The notes below the pieces were generated by a model that was not told the DNA's origin, ran no database searches, and saw nothing but the letters and a program-made list of their open reading frames with translations. Shown here one piece after another: positions 1 through 10,257 of a DNA stretch of 64,000 nucleotides. The position numbers and the translations under genes are program-made. The stretch's first letter is position 1, and each line of letters starts with the position of its first letter. Source of the DNA: Pseudomonas sp. MM211 (GTDB taxonomy: Bacteria > Pseudomonadota > Gammaproteobacteria > Pseudomonadales > Pseudomonadaceae); contig NZ_CP081942.1 of NCBI RefSeq assembly GCF_020386635.1, forward strand, positions 4,030,001 through 4,094,000. Direction: 5' to 3'.

Positions 1-211
1 TGTTGGAGCCGTTGAAGATGACGTCGGTCATCGACTCGCCACGCAGGTTCTTCGCCGAGCTCTCGCCCATCACCCAGCGCACGGCATCGATGATATTAGA
101 CTTGCCGCAGCCGTTTGGCCCGACGACCGCCGCCATGTTGCTCGGGAAATTCACCGTAGTGGGGTCGACGAAGGACTTGAAGCCCGCCAGCTTTATGGAC
201 TTCAGGCGCAT
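1..211 (-). CDS. smc: Chromosome partition protein Smc, N-terminal fragment
   Basis: The minus strand starts [14 protein letters not shown] at 211 and runs off the window edge, so only about 70 residues are present. They contain the Walker A loop of SMC ATPases (GPNGCGKSN, about residues 32-40), followed by [17 protein letters not shown], a very conserved Smc stretch. Smc dimers with ScpA/ScpB organise and segregate the chromosome. The start is fixed by the family N-terminus. The gene is truncated by the window only, not by mutation as far as can be seen. Confidence 0.95.
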   Translation of the reverse strand, partial: MRLKSIKLAGFKSFVDPTTVNFPSNMAAVVGPNGCGKSNIIDAVRWVMGESSAKNLRGESMTDVIFNGSN

Positions 212-483
212 GCTGGCAAGCCCGCCGTCACGGCAACCAAACAGAGGATCAAGTCAGCGGCGCACAGCGTCATGTAAGTCCTTGAGGCGCAATGCTTTCG
301 AGTGCGTAAAACTGGCCAATCGCCAGAAGGGCCGGGGAGTTTAGCACAGCAGCGCAGGTTGGCTGCGTGCTTGCCCATACATATACGGAACGCCCCATCA
401 CCGGCAGCGATCCAATCGCCAAACCAGTGACATTGTCCGGGCGCCTTGCCTTGGCTTTCCATCCCCTCCTCGCGAGATTCATC

Positions 484-1713
484 ATGCCGACATACGCATG
501 CGCAGCCAAACTGGATCGTTTGAATTTCTTCCTGGCTGATGTACGCGACGGGCTGGGGCCTTACCTGGCGATCTACCTGTTGACGGTGCATGACTGGAAG
601 GCAGGCGACATCGGCCTGGTAATGGCGCTCGGCGGGCTGGCCGGACTGGCCTCGCAGATACCAGCTGGCGCGCTGGTCGACTGGGCCAAAGACAAGCGCG
701 TGCTGATCGTCATGGCGGCGGCATTGGTGACGTTGTCCTGCCTGGTAGCGCTGTGGCAACCGGGTTTTACCTGGATCGTCATCAGCCAGGTGGCAGCCGG
801 CATGGCCTCCTCGGTTTTTGCCCCCGCGCTGGCCGGCATCACCCTGGGTATCGTCGGCCCGAAAGCGTTTACCCGGCGCATAGCCCGCAACGAATCCTTC
901 AACCATGCAGGCAATGCCACTGCGGCCCTGCTCGCCGGTGCCTTCGCCTACCTGTGGGGCCCAGCGGCGGTGTTTTACCTGATGACCGGCATGGCGCTGC
1001 TGAGCATGATTTCGGCCCTCGGCATTCCTCCAAACGCCATCGATGCCGACAGGGCACGCGGACGGCAAGCCGGCGCAGCGCTTACCCCCTTGCGCCACTT
1101 GCTGAGCCAGCCACCGTTGGTTCTGCTGGCGCTGAGCTGCGCCCTGTTCCATCTGGCGAACGCCGCCATGCTGCCCTTGGTCGGTCAGAAACTGGCCCTG
1201 GCCAACCCGGATCTGGCCACCACGCTTATCTCGGCCTGCATCGTCGCCGCCCAGTTGGTGATGATCCCTGCTGCCATGCTGGTCGGTGCCCGCGCTGACA
1301 GCTGGGGCCGCAAGCCGCTGCTGATGACCGGTTTTCTGATCCTGCCGATCCGTGGCGTGCTGTACACGCTCAGCGATGACCCGATCTGGCTGGTCTCGGT
1401 ACAACTGCTCGACGGCATCGGTGCAGGGCTGTTCGGCGCGCTCATCCCGCTGATGGTGCGCGATCTGACACAGGGCAGCGGCCACTTCAACATCAGCCTG
1501 GCTGCGGTGAGCCTGGTGTTCGGCATCGGCGCGGCGCTGAGCAACGGCCTGGCCGGCTACGTGGCAGAAGCCGGCGGGTACGACAGCGCCTTTCTGGTGC
1601 TTGCGGCGGTTGCCGGCTGTGCAGCCCTGCTGCTGATGTTCCTGCCGGAAACACTGCGTACGGCCGAGTCGGCGACGCAATCGCTGGATCTATCCCCGCG
1701 CGCGGCGTCCTGA
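484..1713 (+). CDS. MFS transporter (drug/metabolite exporter type)
   Basis: A 409-residue membrane protein with about 12 hydrophobic segments, the usual length for a major facilitator. Two MFS loop signatures are visible: GALVDWAKDKR after the second helix, and the repeat GARADSWGRKP at the start of the second half. An upstream in-frame start at 367 would add 39 residues of poor membrane-protein character, so ATG 484 (MPTYACAAKLDRLNFFLADV) is preferred; its ribosome site is weak. It lies between smc and guaD and is divergent from smc. The substrate cannot be told from sequence. Confidence 0.85.
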   Translation: MPTYACAAKLDRLNFFLADVRDGLGPYLAIYLLTVHDWKAGDIGLVMALGGLAGLASQIPAGALVDWAKDKRVLIVMAAALVTLSCLVALWQPGFTWIVISQVAAGMASSVFAPALAGITLGIVGPKAFTRRIARNESFNHAGNATAALLAGAFAYLWGPAAVFYLMTGMALLSMISALGIPPNAIDADRARGRQAGAALTPLRHLLSQPPLVLLALSCALFHLANAAMLPLVGQKLALANPDLATTLISACIVAAQLVMIPAAMLVGARADSWGRKPLLMTGFLILPIRGVLYTLSDDPIWLVSVQLLDGIGAGLFGALIPLMVRDLTQGSGHFNISLAAVSLVFGIGAALSNGLAGYVAEAGGYDSAFLVLAAVAGCAALLLMFLPETLRTAESATQSLDLSPRAAS

Positions 1714-1717
1714 GCCC

Positions 1718-1747
1718 GCCTCCGCCGACATTCTTGTCGGCGGAGGC
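1718..1747. other. Perfect 13-bp stem-loop between the MFS gene and guaD
   Basis: GCCTCCGCCGACA (1718-1730) pairs exactly with TGTCGGCGGAGGC (1735-1747) across a 4-base loop, five bases after the MFS stop codon. No T-run follows on the plus strand, so it is either a weak terminator or a 3' mRNA-stabilising hairpin. Confidence 0.6.
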
Positions 1748-1867
1748 GTTGTCCCGCAAAATCCCCTTTCACCCCGGCGAGCGCCCCCGCTCAGTGCGCT
1801 CGGCCCTGCAGGCTTTCGCCTGCGCGCGATGCCAAGCCCTGCTCCACCGAATTGCAATCGAGGCCCC

Positions 1868-3175
1868 ATGTCCAACGTCACCCACGCCTACCGCGGCGCC
1901 ATTCTGCAAAGCCTGGCCGATCCGGCCGAAGTCGGTATCGAGGCGTCCTACGCCTATTTCGAGGACGGTATTCTGCTGGTGGAAGACGGCAAGATCCGCG
2001 AGGTTGGCCACGCTGCCGATTTGCTGCCACGCCTGAGTGGCGTTGCACTGACGCATTATGAAAACGCGCTGATTACTCCCGGCTTTATCGATACCCATAT
2101 CCACTACCCGCAAACCGGAATGATCGGCGCCTATGGTGAGCAACTGCTCGACTGGCTGAACACCTACACCTTTCCTACGGAAATGCGCTTCGCCGACAAG
2201 GCCCACGCCGATGAGGTGGCGGGCGTGTTCCTAAAAGAGCTGCTGCGCAACGGCACCACTACCGCACTGGTATTCGGCAGCGTGCACAAGCAATCGGTGG
2301 ATGCACTCTTCGAAGCGGCACAAGCGCTGAACCTGCGCATGATTGCCGGCAAGGTGCTGATGGATCGCAATGCCCCCGAGGCGCTGACCGATAGCGTCGA
2401 GTCAGGCTATGCCGACAGCCGTGAACTGATCGAACGATGGCACGGCAAAGGCCGCCTGCACTATGCGGTAACGCCGCGCTTCGCGCCGACCAGCACGCCG
2501 GAACAACTGGCCATGGCCGGGCGCCTGCTGCGCGAATACCCGGATCTGTATCTGCACACTCACCTCTCGGAGAATCGCCAGGAGATCGAGTGGGTCAAGG
2601 AGCTGTTTCCGGAAAACAGCGGCTACCTGGATGTCTACGACAAGCACCAGTTGACCGGCCCGCGCTCGGTATTCGCTCACTCGGTGCATCTGTGCGACGC
2701 GGAATGCGAGCGCCTGGCGCAGACCGGCTCGGCTGTCGCCTTCTGCCCGACCTCCAACCTGTTTCTCGGCAGCGGCCTGTTCGACTTGCGCCGCATGGAA
2801 CAGCACAAGGTACGCGTCGGCCTGGGCACCGACATCGGCGCCGGCACCAGCTTTTCGCAGCTGCGTTCGCTGAGCGAGGCGTACAAGATCATGCAGTTGC
2901 AGGGGCAGAAGCTCGACCCGTTCAAGTCTCTGTACTTGGCGACGCTGGGCAGCGCCCGGGCGCTGTATCTGGACGAGCGCATTGGCAACTTCGCGGCGGG
3001 CAAGGAAGCGGATTTCGTGGTGCTCGATTACCAGGCCACGCCGCTGATCGACTATCGCCTCAAGCAGAGCAACACCTTGGCCGAACGGTTGTTCGCCCTG
3101 ATTACCTTGGGTGACGACCGGGTGATCAAGGAAACCTTCGCCGCCGGGCAGAGCGTGCACAGCCGCGATAGCTGA
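1868..3175 (+). CDS. guaD: Guanine deaminase
   Basis: Converts guanine to xanthine and ammonia in purine salvage and catabolism (amidohydrolase superfamily, cytosolic, one zinc). The 435-residue length matches the family. Metal-binding HIH is at residues 77-79 (PGFIDTHIHYPQ), followed by HTHLSENRQE (zinc His plus Glu), FAHSVHL, the substrate loop FCPTSNLFLGSG and GTDIGAGTSFS (catalytic Asp). ATG 1868 is chosen over an in-frame start at 1829 because it has GAGG upstream and begins at the family N-terminus. The neighbouring exporter could relate to purines, but nothing in its sequence says so. Confidence 0.93.
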   Translation: MSNVTHAYRGAILQSLADPAEVGIEASYAYFEDGILLVEDGKIREVGHAADLLPRLSGVALTHYENALITPGFIDTHIHYPQTGMIGAYGEQLLDWLNTYTFPTEMRFADKAHADEVAGVFLKELLRNGTTTALVFGSVHKQSVDALFEAAQALNLRMIAGKVLMDRNAPEALTDSVESGYADSRELIERWHGKGRLHYAVTPRFAPTSTPEQLAMAGRLLREYPDLYLHTHLSENRQEIEWVKELFPENSGYLDVYDKHQLTGPRSVFAHSVHLCDAECERLAQTGSAVAFCPTSNLFLGSGLFDLRRMEQHKVRVGLGTDIGAGTSFSQLRSLSEAYKIMQLQGQKLDPFKSLYLATLGSARALYLDERIGNFAAGKEADFVVLDYQATPLIDYRLKQSNTLAERLFALITLGDDRVIKETFAAGQSVHSRDS

Positions 3176-3204
3176 TTGCGAGCTCCGGCGTTAAGGCGGA
3201 AAGC

Positions 3205-3328
3205 ATCGCCGGCAAGCCGGCTCCTACGCGATCGCATGGACTGTAGGAGCCCGCCTGCGGGCGATGCGACGGTAGGCGTTCATCCAGTCAGCAGCATGGC
3301 CACCAATCGCCGGCAAGCCGGCTCCTAC
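3205..3328. repeat. Three REP elements (two in one inverted pair)
   Basis: Copies of the Pseudomonas REP motif GTAGGAGCCGGCTTGCCGGC, or its complement, lie at 3205-3227, 3243-3265 (variant with CCCGCCTGCGGG) and 3306-3328. The first two face each other as a REPIN-type doublet; the third is a single copy. They fill the gap between the convergent guaD and ABC-transporter genes, a usual REP location. Confidence 0.9.
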
Positions 3329-3355
3329 GGGGCAGTGACGTAATCCTGGGAAGGA

Positions 3356-4134
3356 CTACGCGCCGATCACCGATACCGGGTAGATGGCGGTGAAGGCGCC
3401 GTCGTCCACGCTCAGGGTTCGGCAATCGACGCCATACACGGCCGCCAAATGCGCCGGGGTGAGCATTTCTTCGGTGGTGCCGCAGCCGTGTACACGGCCG
3501 TCGCGGATCATCAGTGCATCGTCGGCGTAGCGGCTGGCCAGGTTCATGTCGTGGAAGATCGCCAGGGTGACGATGCCTTCGCGGCGGGTATAGGCGCTCA
3601 CCGCGTCGAGCATGTGCAACTGGTTGGCCAGATCCAGCGCCGAGGTCGGTTCGTCGAGCAGCAGCAGGCGCGGGCGACGCACCAAGGCCAGGGCCAGGGA
3701 GATCATCTGCCGCTCGCCACCCGATAACTGCCCCGGCTGCTGCTCGGCGAAACGTTGCAGGCCCAGCAGCTCGAGCACTTCACTGGCCCGTCGCTGGCTG
3801 TCCCGCTGGGTGGCCCAGCCGCGTGCACCGCCGTGCTGAGCCAGAAGCAGCAGCTCGTAGGTGGACAGGCGCACGTCGAGATGGGTCAGATCCTGGGCCA
3901 CGTAACCGATCAGCCGCGCCCGCAGCGCCGGCTCCAGACCGATCAGTTGCGTGCCATCAATGGTCGCCGAGCCTTCGGCACGCAGCAGACCGCACAGGCC
4001 TTTCATGAACGTCGACTTGCCCGCACCGTTGGCCCCGAGCAGGGCCAGGGTACGGCCCGCTTCGGCACGTACGGCGAAGTCGTGGATGATCGGCCGGCCG
4101 CCAAGGGAAACACGGTAATCCTGACTGACAAAAC

Positions 4135-4138
<4 letters not shown>
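3356..4138 (-). CDS. ABC transporter ATP-binding protein, ferric-siderophore/heme/B12 type
   Basis: Cytoplasmic ATPase of a FecCDE/BtuCD-like importer, 260 residues. Walker A GANGAGKST is at about residues 35-43; the Q-loop (YVAQD), signature LSGGERQ, Walker B LLLLDEPTSALD and switch His (FHDMN) are all intact. Its ATG overlaps the stop region of the permease gene by 4 bases (4135-4138), so translation is probably coupled. It is the last gene of an SBP-permease-ATPase operon. The exact ligand is not determinable; a Fur-like site upstream of the operon favours an iron compound. Confidence 0.9.
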
Positions 4139-5209
<1,071 letters not shown>

Positions 5210-5217
<8 letters not shown>

Positions 5218-6355
5218 CGGCAGGCGCCTGACCGAAGAGGATCGCCGGCACTTCGCCAAGGCCAGTCATGCCCAGCAAGGTGCGGGTGCTCGCCGCCGGG
5301 TCGAGCCGTTCGGCAGCCTGCGGATAGAAAGCCTGGGCCAGGTACTCGACGGACAGGATGTTCCAGCTGCTGGCGTAAAACTGGTGGTAGACGCCGTACA
5401 CGCGGTTTTGCTGGGTGGCCTGCAACTGGGCCATGCCCGGACGCTGCAGCAGACGCTGCAGGGAACTGTCGATGGCGGCCTGATCGACCGTAGGGCCGAA
5501 GCCGAACGGTGGCGAGATCGAGGTGTTGCCCGGGAACTGGGTGCCGCTCATCACGTAGACGTCGGGCTTCTTGCTGATCACCGTTTCCAATGTCACGTCA
5601 CCGGTGGCACCCGGCAGCAATTGGCTACCCAGGTTGTCGCCGCCAGCGGCCTGTACCAGCTTGCCCCAGTACACGTCGCCATGGGTGAAGCAGCAACTGG
5701 TGGCGCCGCCCTGCCCGGCCTTGGCTTCGACGAACACCAGCGGGCGCTTGCCCTGCTCGGTGATCAGGCGATCAACCAGCGCCAGCCGCGCTTTGTAGAA
5801 ATCCAGATACTCGGTGGCACGGGCTTCACGGTCGAGCACCTTGCCGAGCAGCGCCACGCTGCGCTGGCTATTGGTGACCGGATCCAAATCGCTGTCGATG
5901 TAGATCACCGGAATTTTCAGCGCCGAGAGTTTGCGTTCGACACCCGCGCCTTCAAGGGATTTGCGTGCGCGCAGCTGGAACACCAGCAGATCGGGCTTGC
6001 CGGCGACCACGGCTTCCAGGTTCATGTCACCGTCGTCACCGAACTGCATGTCCACGGCTTGCCCGGAACTCTTCGGCCATTGCTTCTGAAAAACCTGCCA
6101 GGTGTTGGGATCGGATCGCTTGATGATGTTGTTCCACACCGCGATGCGCTTGAAGGGATCTTCACGGTCGAGCAATGCCAGGCTGAACAGGTCGCGGCCG
6201 TCCTGCAGCACGATGCGCTGGGGCTCGTGCTCGATGGTCACTTGACGGCCGGCGAGATCGGTCACGGTGAGCGGATAGTCGGTGGCATGCGCAGCGGCGC
6301 TGAGCAGCAGGCAGAGAGCGGCCGTGAGACGGACGAGAGGCGCGGGGATTTTCAT
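5210..6355 (-). CDS. Periplasmic substrate-binding protein of the ferric-type ABC importer
   Basis: 381 residues. The Sec signal peptide is MKIPAPLVRLTAALCLLLSAAAHA with cleavage near residue 24, and no lipobox is seen, so the protein should be soluble in the periplasm. The mature part opens with YPLTVTDLAGRQVTIEHEPQRIVL, the usual start of the cluster A-II iron/heme/B12 binding fold (PF01497), and has the bipartite layout KPDLLVF/KPDVYVMSG. It carries an unusual CC pair (SCCFTHGD) in the central region. First gene of the three-gene operon; a Fur-like palindrome lies about 100 bp upstream. Confidence 0.85.
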
Positions 6356-6452
6356 GGGGGGGAGAAACCTTTTACTGCGCGATGGAGCAGGCGATGAACG
6401 CCAGCAGCGGGAAAAACGGAAATATAGCGTAACAAAGGCTCAGGCCAGCGTC

Positions 6453-6471
6453 ATTAAGAACTATTCTCGAT
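6453..6471. promoter_or_regulatory. Candidate Fur box upstream of the ferric-type ABC operon
   Basis: ATTAAGAACTATTCTCGAT resembles the Pseudomonas Fur-box core (AATGAGAACTATTCTCATT-like) in most positions. It is in the gap between the divergent ABC operon (start 6355) and the LysE gene (start 6583). The match is by eye only. Confidence 0.45.
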
Positions 6472-6582
6472 GAACACATTGGTCGCCACTGTGCTGCTAG
6501 CTGTACCTGTCGAGCGCCACCTGGCTGAGGTACTGTTTCCTGCAAGCGCCGGAACATCCGGCCTGACTTGCCGAGACCGACA

Positions 6583-7209
6583 ATGCCTTTGGAAACCTGG
6601 CTGCTGTTCAGCGGCGCCGCCCTGCTGGTGATCATCATTCCTGGCCCGCTGTCACTGCTGATGGTCAGCAATAGCCTCAATCACGGCCTGCGCCGTTCAG
6701 TGCCGTCCATCACCGGTGGCTTACTGGCATCCATCTGCCTGCTGAGTGCTTCATCGCTCGGGCTGGGTGCCCTGCTGCTGGCATCGGAACAGGTATTCAG
6801 CCTGCTGAAGATCGTCGGCGCGCTGTACCTTTTCTATCTCGCCTGGCACAGCTGGCGGGCTTCCAGAGAGGCGGCTCAGCCGGTACGCGATGACAGCGTA
6901 CCGATAGCGCCATCGACCCGCGGGATGTTCTGGAAAGCTTTCGGCCTGGGCGCCAGCAACCCGAAGGACATCCTGTTCTTTGCTGCCTTTCTGCCGCAGT
7001 TCATCAGCGCATCGCAGCCGCTGTTCGATCAGTTGCTGGTGTTGATCGCCACCTGGGCGACCCTGGATCTGGCCTGCAAACTGTTCTACGCCCTGAGTGC
7101 ACGAGGGGCAGCCCGTTATTTGCGCAGCGGCCAGGGTCAGGTGTGGTTCAACCGAGTCAGTGCCGGGTTGTTCGGGGCAGCAGGAAGCGCGGCGCTGCTG
7201 AGTCGCTGA
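6583..7209 (+). CDS. LysE/RhtB family exporter
   Basis: A 208-residue inner-membrane protein with about six helices. The N-terminal pattern LLVIIIPGPLSLLMVSNSLNHGLRRS matches the LysE/RhtB signature (PGP followed by G..G near the end of helix 1), and GASNPKDILFFAAFLPQF is the conserved second-half motif. Family members export amino acids such as homoserine, threonine or lysine; the specific substrate here is unknown. ATG 6583 is preferred to an in-frame TTG at 6568. Confidence 0.88.
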   Translation: MPLETWLLFSGAALLVIIIPGPLSLLMVSNSLNHGLRRSVPSITGGLLASICLLSASSLGLGALLLASEQVFSLLKIVGALYLFYLAWHSWRASREAAQPVRDDSVPIAPSTRGMFWKAFGLGASNPKDILFFAAFLPQFISASQPLFDQLLVLIATWATLDLACKLFYALSARGAARYLRSGQGQVWFNRVSAGLFGAAGSAALLSR

Positions 7210-7247
7210 GCACTTTCGATCAGGTCGCCGGAATGGCGGGCATAAAA

Positions 7248-7269
7248 AAGGATGCCCGGGGGCATCCTT
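7248..7269. terminator. Bidirectional rho-independent terminator
   Basis: The stem AAGGATGCC/GGCATCCTT is flanked by A6 on the left and by a T-rich tract on the right, so it reads as a terminator in both directions. It serves the convergent LysE and PA2169-family genes; the minus-strand version ends in a clean T6 run. Confidence 0.85.
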
Positions 7270-7286
7270 CTTTCAACGATTGCAGA

Positions 7287-7736
7287 TCAGCTGGCGCGTG
7301 CGGCATCACGCAACGACTTGACCTGATCGTGGTTGCGCTGCACACCTTGCAGCTGTTTTTCCAGAACGCTGCGCACGTTGGCCGGCAGGTCTTTCTCCAG
7401 CGCTTCGCGGTAGTTCTTCAGCGCCACGTCTTCGCCGCGCTCGCACTCGTTGAGGATGGCTTCTTCGCTCTTGCCAGTGACCAGCGACTTCAGGTCGACC
7501 CAGCCACGGTGCAGGGCACCCGCCACGCTCGAACTGGTTTCCGGATCACCGCCCAGGCCACGTACCAGTTGTTGCAGTTCGGCAGCGGCAGTTGCGCAGT
7601 CGTGCGAACGCTGGGTGAAGAAGCTTTTGAGACGCGGCTCTTTCACGTCCTCGGCACACTCGCTGAAGCCCTTCTCACCATCTTTGCTGGTTTCGATCAG
7701 GTCGTTCAGTACCGAAATAACGTCTTTGTTATCCAC
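7287..7736 (-). CDS. PA2169-family four-helix-bundle protein (DUF2383)
   Basis: 149 residues, all predicted helical, acidic, no signal peptide. DNKDVISVLNDLIETSKDGEKGF followed by CAEDV.EPRLKSFF and Glu-rich helices matches the ferritin-like PA2169/DUF2383 family. Its function is poorly known. The start is GTG 7736: an excellent AGGAGA lies 6 bases upstream, whereas the longer reading to 7868 has none. It is followed by a strong terminator and is probably a single-gene unit. Confidence 0.85.
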   Translation of the reverse strand: MDNKDVISVLNDLIETSKDGEKGFSECAEDVKEPRLKSFFTQRSHDCATAAAELQQLVRGLGGDPETSSSVAGALHRGWVDLKSLVTGKSEEAILNECERGEDVALKNYREALEKDLPANVRSVLEKQLQGVQRNHDQVKSLRDAARAS

Positions 7737-7915
7737 TTTGAATCTCCTCGTAGCTTCAGAAATTAGCCCTGTATGGGCCGCTCCCTTAAGTGGAGTGAGC
7801 GCTCGTTGCGGAGGTTCAGGGCAATTTCCGGCGGGGTGCATCGACTGGCATCGAGCAGCTGCAGGCAAAGGCCCGTGCGGCCTGGGCGCGAACCGCTCGT
7901 CTGGAGGGCAGGTTC

Positions 7916-8911
7916 TCAGCCGCCGGTCATGCTCATGAAACGAATCACTTGCACCTGCTCATCGGTCTCGAAGTGGTGGCGTTCAGGCTTGAGCTGCAGG
8001 GCCTCGAGCAGCGCGTCGCGCAGCCGCTCGCTGTTGCCGGGGTGGGCGCGCATCAAGGTGCGCAGATCCAGGGCATTGTCATGCCCGAGGCAGAGCACCA
8101 GTTTGCCCTCGGCGGTGACCCGCACGCGGTTGCAATCGCCGCAGAAATTGTTGCTGTGCGGCGAGATGAAGCCGACCCGGGTGTCGCTGCCGCTGACCTG
8201 CCAGTAACGCGACGGGCCGCCGGTGACATGGCTACTGCGCACCAGCGAATAACGCTCCTCGATGCGCTCGCGCACCACCTCGCTGGAGCAGAAGGTCTGC
8301 TCACGCTGATGGCTGACCACGCTGCCCAGGGGCATCTCTTCGATGAAGCTGATGTCCAGGCCGCGGGCCATGGCGTACTCGACCAGGCCAAGCACTTCGT
8401 CATCGTTGCGCCCGGTCTGCACCACGCTGTTCAGCTTGATGCGCTTGAAGCCCGCGGCCACCGCGGCGTCGATGCCGGCCAGCACCTGATCGAGCATGTC
8501 GCGGCGAGTGAAGCCGGCGAAGCGCTCACGCTGCAGGGAGTCGAGGCTGACGTTGAGGCGGGTGACGCCGGCCGCACGCAAGTCGCCCGCCATGTGCGAA
8601 AGCTGCGAACCATTGGTAGTGATCGATAGATCCTCAAGCTCCGGGCGCTCGCCAAGGCGGCGCAACAGGCTGAGCAGATTTTTGCGCACCAAGGGCTCGC
8701 CGCCCGTGATGCGGATGCGTTTGACACCCAGCCCGATGAACGCATCGGCCACGGTGTACAGCTCCTCCAGGGTGAGGATCTGCGCACGCGGGGCGAAGAC
8801 CATGTCTTCGCTCATGCAGTAGGTGCAGCGAAAATCGCAGCGATCGGTCACCGAGAGTCGCAGGTAGGTAATGCGCCGGCCGAAGGGATCGACCAACTGC
8901 GTCGTGTTCAT
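7916..8911 (-). CDS. moaA: GTP 3',8-cyclase MoaA
   Basis: Radical SAM enzyme that, with MoaC, turns GTP into cyclic pyranopterin monophosphate in molybdenum-cofactor synthesis. 331 residues. The SAM 4Fe-4S site is CDFRCTYC; the GGEP motif (RITGGEPL), the second cluster site FCGDCNRVR...LC and the C-terminal GG, needed for activity in the family, are all present. ATG 8911 (MNTTQLVDPFGR) is preferred to upstream ATGs at 8920 and 8956, because GGGAG is 9-10 bases before it and it fits family length. Confidence 0.95.
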   Translation of the reverse strand: MNTTQLVDPFGRRITYLRLSVTDRCDFRCTYCMSEDMVFAPRAQILTLEELYTVADAFIGLGVKRIRITGGEPLVRKNLLSLLRRLGERPELEDLSITTNGSQLSHMAGDLRAAGVTRLNVSLDSLQRERFAGFTRRDMLDQVLAGIDAAVAAGFKRIKLNSVVQTGRNDDEVLGLVEYAMARGLDISFIEEMPLGSVVSHQREQTFCSSEVVRERIEERYSLVRSSHVTGGPSRYWQVSGSDTRVGFISPHSNNFCGDCNRVRVTAEGKLVLCLGHDNALDLRTLMRAHPGNSERLRDALLEALQLKPERHHFETDEQVQVIRFMSMTGG

Positions 8912-9285
8912 GGAGCCCATCTCCCGGCCCTGGGGCCAGCTATTCATGGCTGCCACGTGAGCGGCAGTGCGCAGCCGTCAGGGGCTGCGAAGAGGTGATC
9001 AGTTTACCACGCCTGCCCTGTCGACGCGCCGGTCAGCGAGTCACACGCTGTCGCCTCGGACAGCAATACCCACACATTCAGTGACACAACGGGAGCGCGC
9101 CAATCCTCGTCCACAAACCACTTTCGCGCCCAACCGCTGCGCTACAGGCCAGGGGTGCTGGGGGTCACAGCCCAAGGCAAGAAACGCCTGCAACCCTGCG
9201 AGGCGCTCGGCGGAAAGGTCGAACCCTGTTTCTCGAAGGGGGGTCACACGGACTGACCCGGGACGACTGGCTATGGAGGGCACCG
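8912..9285. other. Gap with no recognisable gene
   Basis: About 370 bases between moaA and the oxidase cluster. The short open frames here have no family features or ribosome sites. The gap must hold the divergent promoters of moaA and the downstream plus-strand genes; no operator or hairpin stands out. Confidence 0.5.
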
Positions 9286-9699
9286 ATGCCACTGCTGAAA
9301 CTGCTGCATTTCACCGCGCTGATCGTCTGGTGCGGCGCCCTGCTCTACCTGCCTGCGCTGATCGCGGCCAGCTGCCGCAAGGCGCATACGGTCGAGCGCC
9401 CAGGTCACCCCGAACTCAACCGCACGATCTTCAATCTGGTCGCCACTCCAGCGGCGCTCATCGCCATCGGCAGCGGCACGGCGCTGTTCCTGCGTGACGG
9501 TACTTTCGGCATCTGGCTGGTGGCCAAGCTCTCCACCGTGGCGGTGATGGTCATCTGTCACGCGCTGTGCGGGATGCTCATCCTGCTCTGCGAGCGCCAC
9601 CCACGACCAGGCCTGACCGTCGCCTGCGCAGCACTCGGTGGCATAACGCTGAGCATGATCGCCACCACCCTGTGGCTGGTACTGGCCAAACCCTTCTGA
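9286..9699 (+). CDS. HemJ/CopD-like four-helix membrane protein
   Basis: 137 residues with four hydrophobic helices. The first helix, LLKLLHFTALIVWCGALLYLPALIA, carries the conserved His (residue 8) and the W..GLLYLP pattern shared by HemJ-type protoporphyrinogen oxidases and CopD-like proteins. It precedes the cytochrome oxidase genes, so a role in heme supply or oxidase assembly is plausible but not shown. Confidence 0.7.
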   Translation: MPLLKLLHFTALIVWCGALLYLPALIAASCRKAHTVERPGHPELNRTIFNLVATPAALIAIGSGTALFLRDGTFGIWLVAKLSTVAVMVICHALCGMLILLCERHPRPGLTVACAALGGITLSMIATTLWLVLAKPF

Positions 9700-9744
9700 A
9701 TGAGGAGTCATCCCCCCATGAATGCAGGCGGGCTAAAGCCGGAT

Positions 9745-10203
9745 TCAATCGACATCGACACCTACGGCCTGCTCGTAGACCAGTCGCCCACCCAGGTACG
9801 CGGCGATCGCAATCAGCCCTGCGGTGAACAGCGACAGGTAGAAAGCCCACATTTCGAAGCCCTCGTCACCGTGCCGGTAGCGCACCATCCAGTTCAGCGA
9901 GGCCAGGGACAGCATCATCACGGCGATGATGGCGTGGCACCAGGCGCTGATCTTCTGGCGAATGCGTTTCACGGTCAGCAGGTCAATCATCCCGGCGATG
10001 CTGGCGATCCAGCCGCCTGCGGCGCCGACGCCGGCCAACCACAAACTGGCTCGCGCCCAGAACTGATCGGTGGTCCAGAAGTAGGCGAAATCGGTGGCCA
10101 CCAAACCCAGCAAGGCGGCGACCGGGAAGTGGATCATCATCGGGTGCAGCGGGTGCCCGGCGATGGCCGCGCGACTGATGATGGACTCTTGTTGCTCAGC
10201 CAT
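9745..10203 (-). CDS. DUF2231 membrane protein
   Basis: 152 residues with four hydrophobic segments. The N-terminal AGHPLHPMMIHFPVA is the hallmark of DUF2231, which often accompanies cytochrome or redox proteins; the His pair may bind a metal or heme. GGGAGG is a good ribosome site. It is transcribed against the oxidase genes, its start only about 25-55 bases from the start of coxB, an unusually tight divergent arrangement. Confidence 0.8.
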   Translation of the reverse strand: MAEQQESIISRAAIAGHPLHPMMIHFPVAALLGLVATDFAYFWTTDQFWARASLWLAGVGAAGGWIASIAGMIDLLTVKRIRQKISAWCHAIIAVMMLSLASLNWMVRYRHGDEGFEMWAFYLSLFTAGLIAIAAYLGGRLVYEQAVGVDVD

Positions 10204-10257
10204 GGCGGCCTCCCTGTCGGTCTGAAAGATGGCCGCATTTACCCGGCTCTACTCAAG

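Noticed and set aside
202..1680. Long minus-strand open frame (492 codons) opposite the MFS gene
   Set aside because: Rich in Gln/Arg/His with no family features; typical antisense shadow of a high-GC gene. The plus-strand MFS has clear motifs.
3205..3328. CRISPR-like array
   Set aside because: Three repeats of 23 bp with unequal short spacers and inverted orientation are REP elements, not CRISPR; no cas genes.
9700..10257. N-terminal extension of coxB to 9700
   Set aside because: The added frame is antisense to the DUF2231 gene and would place the signal peptide inside the protein.
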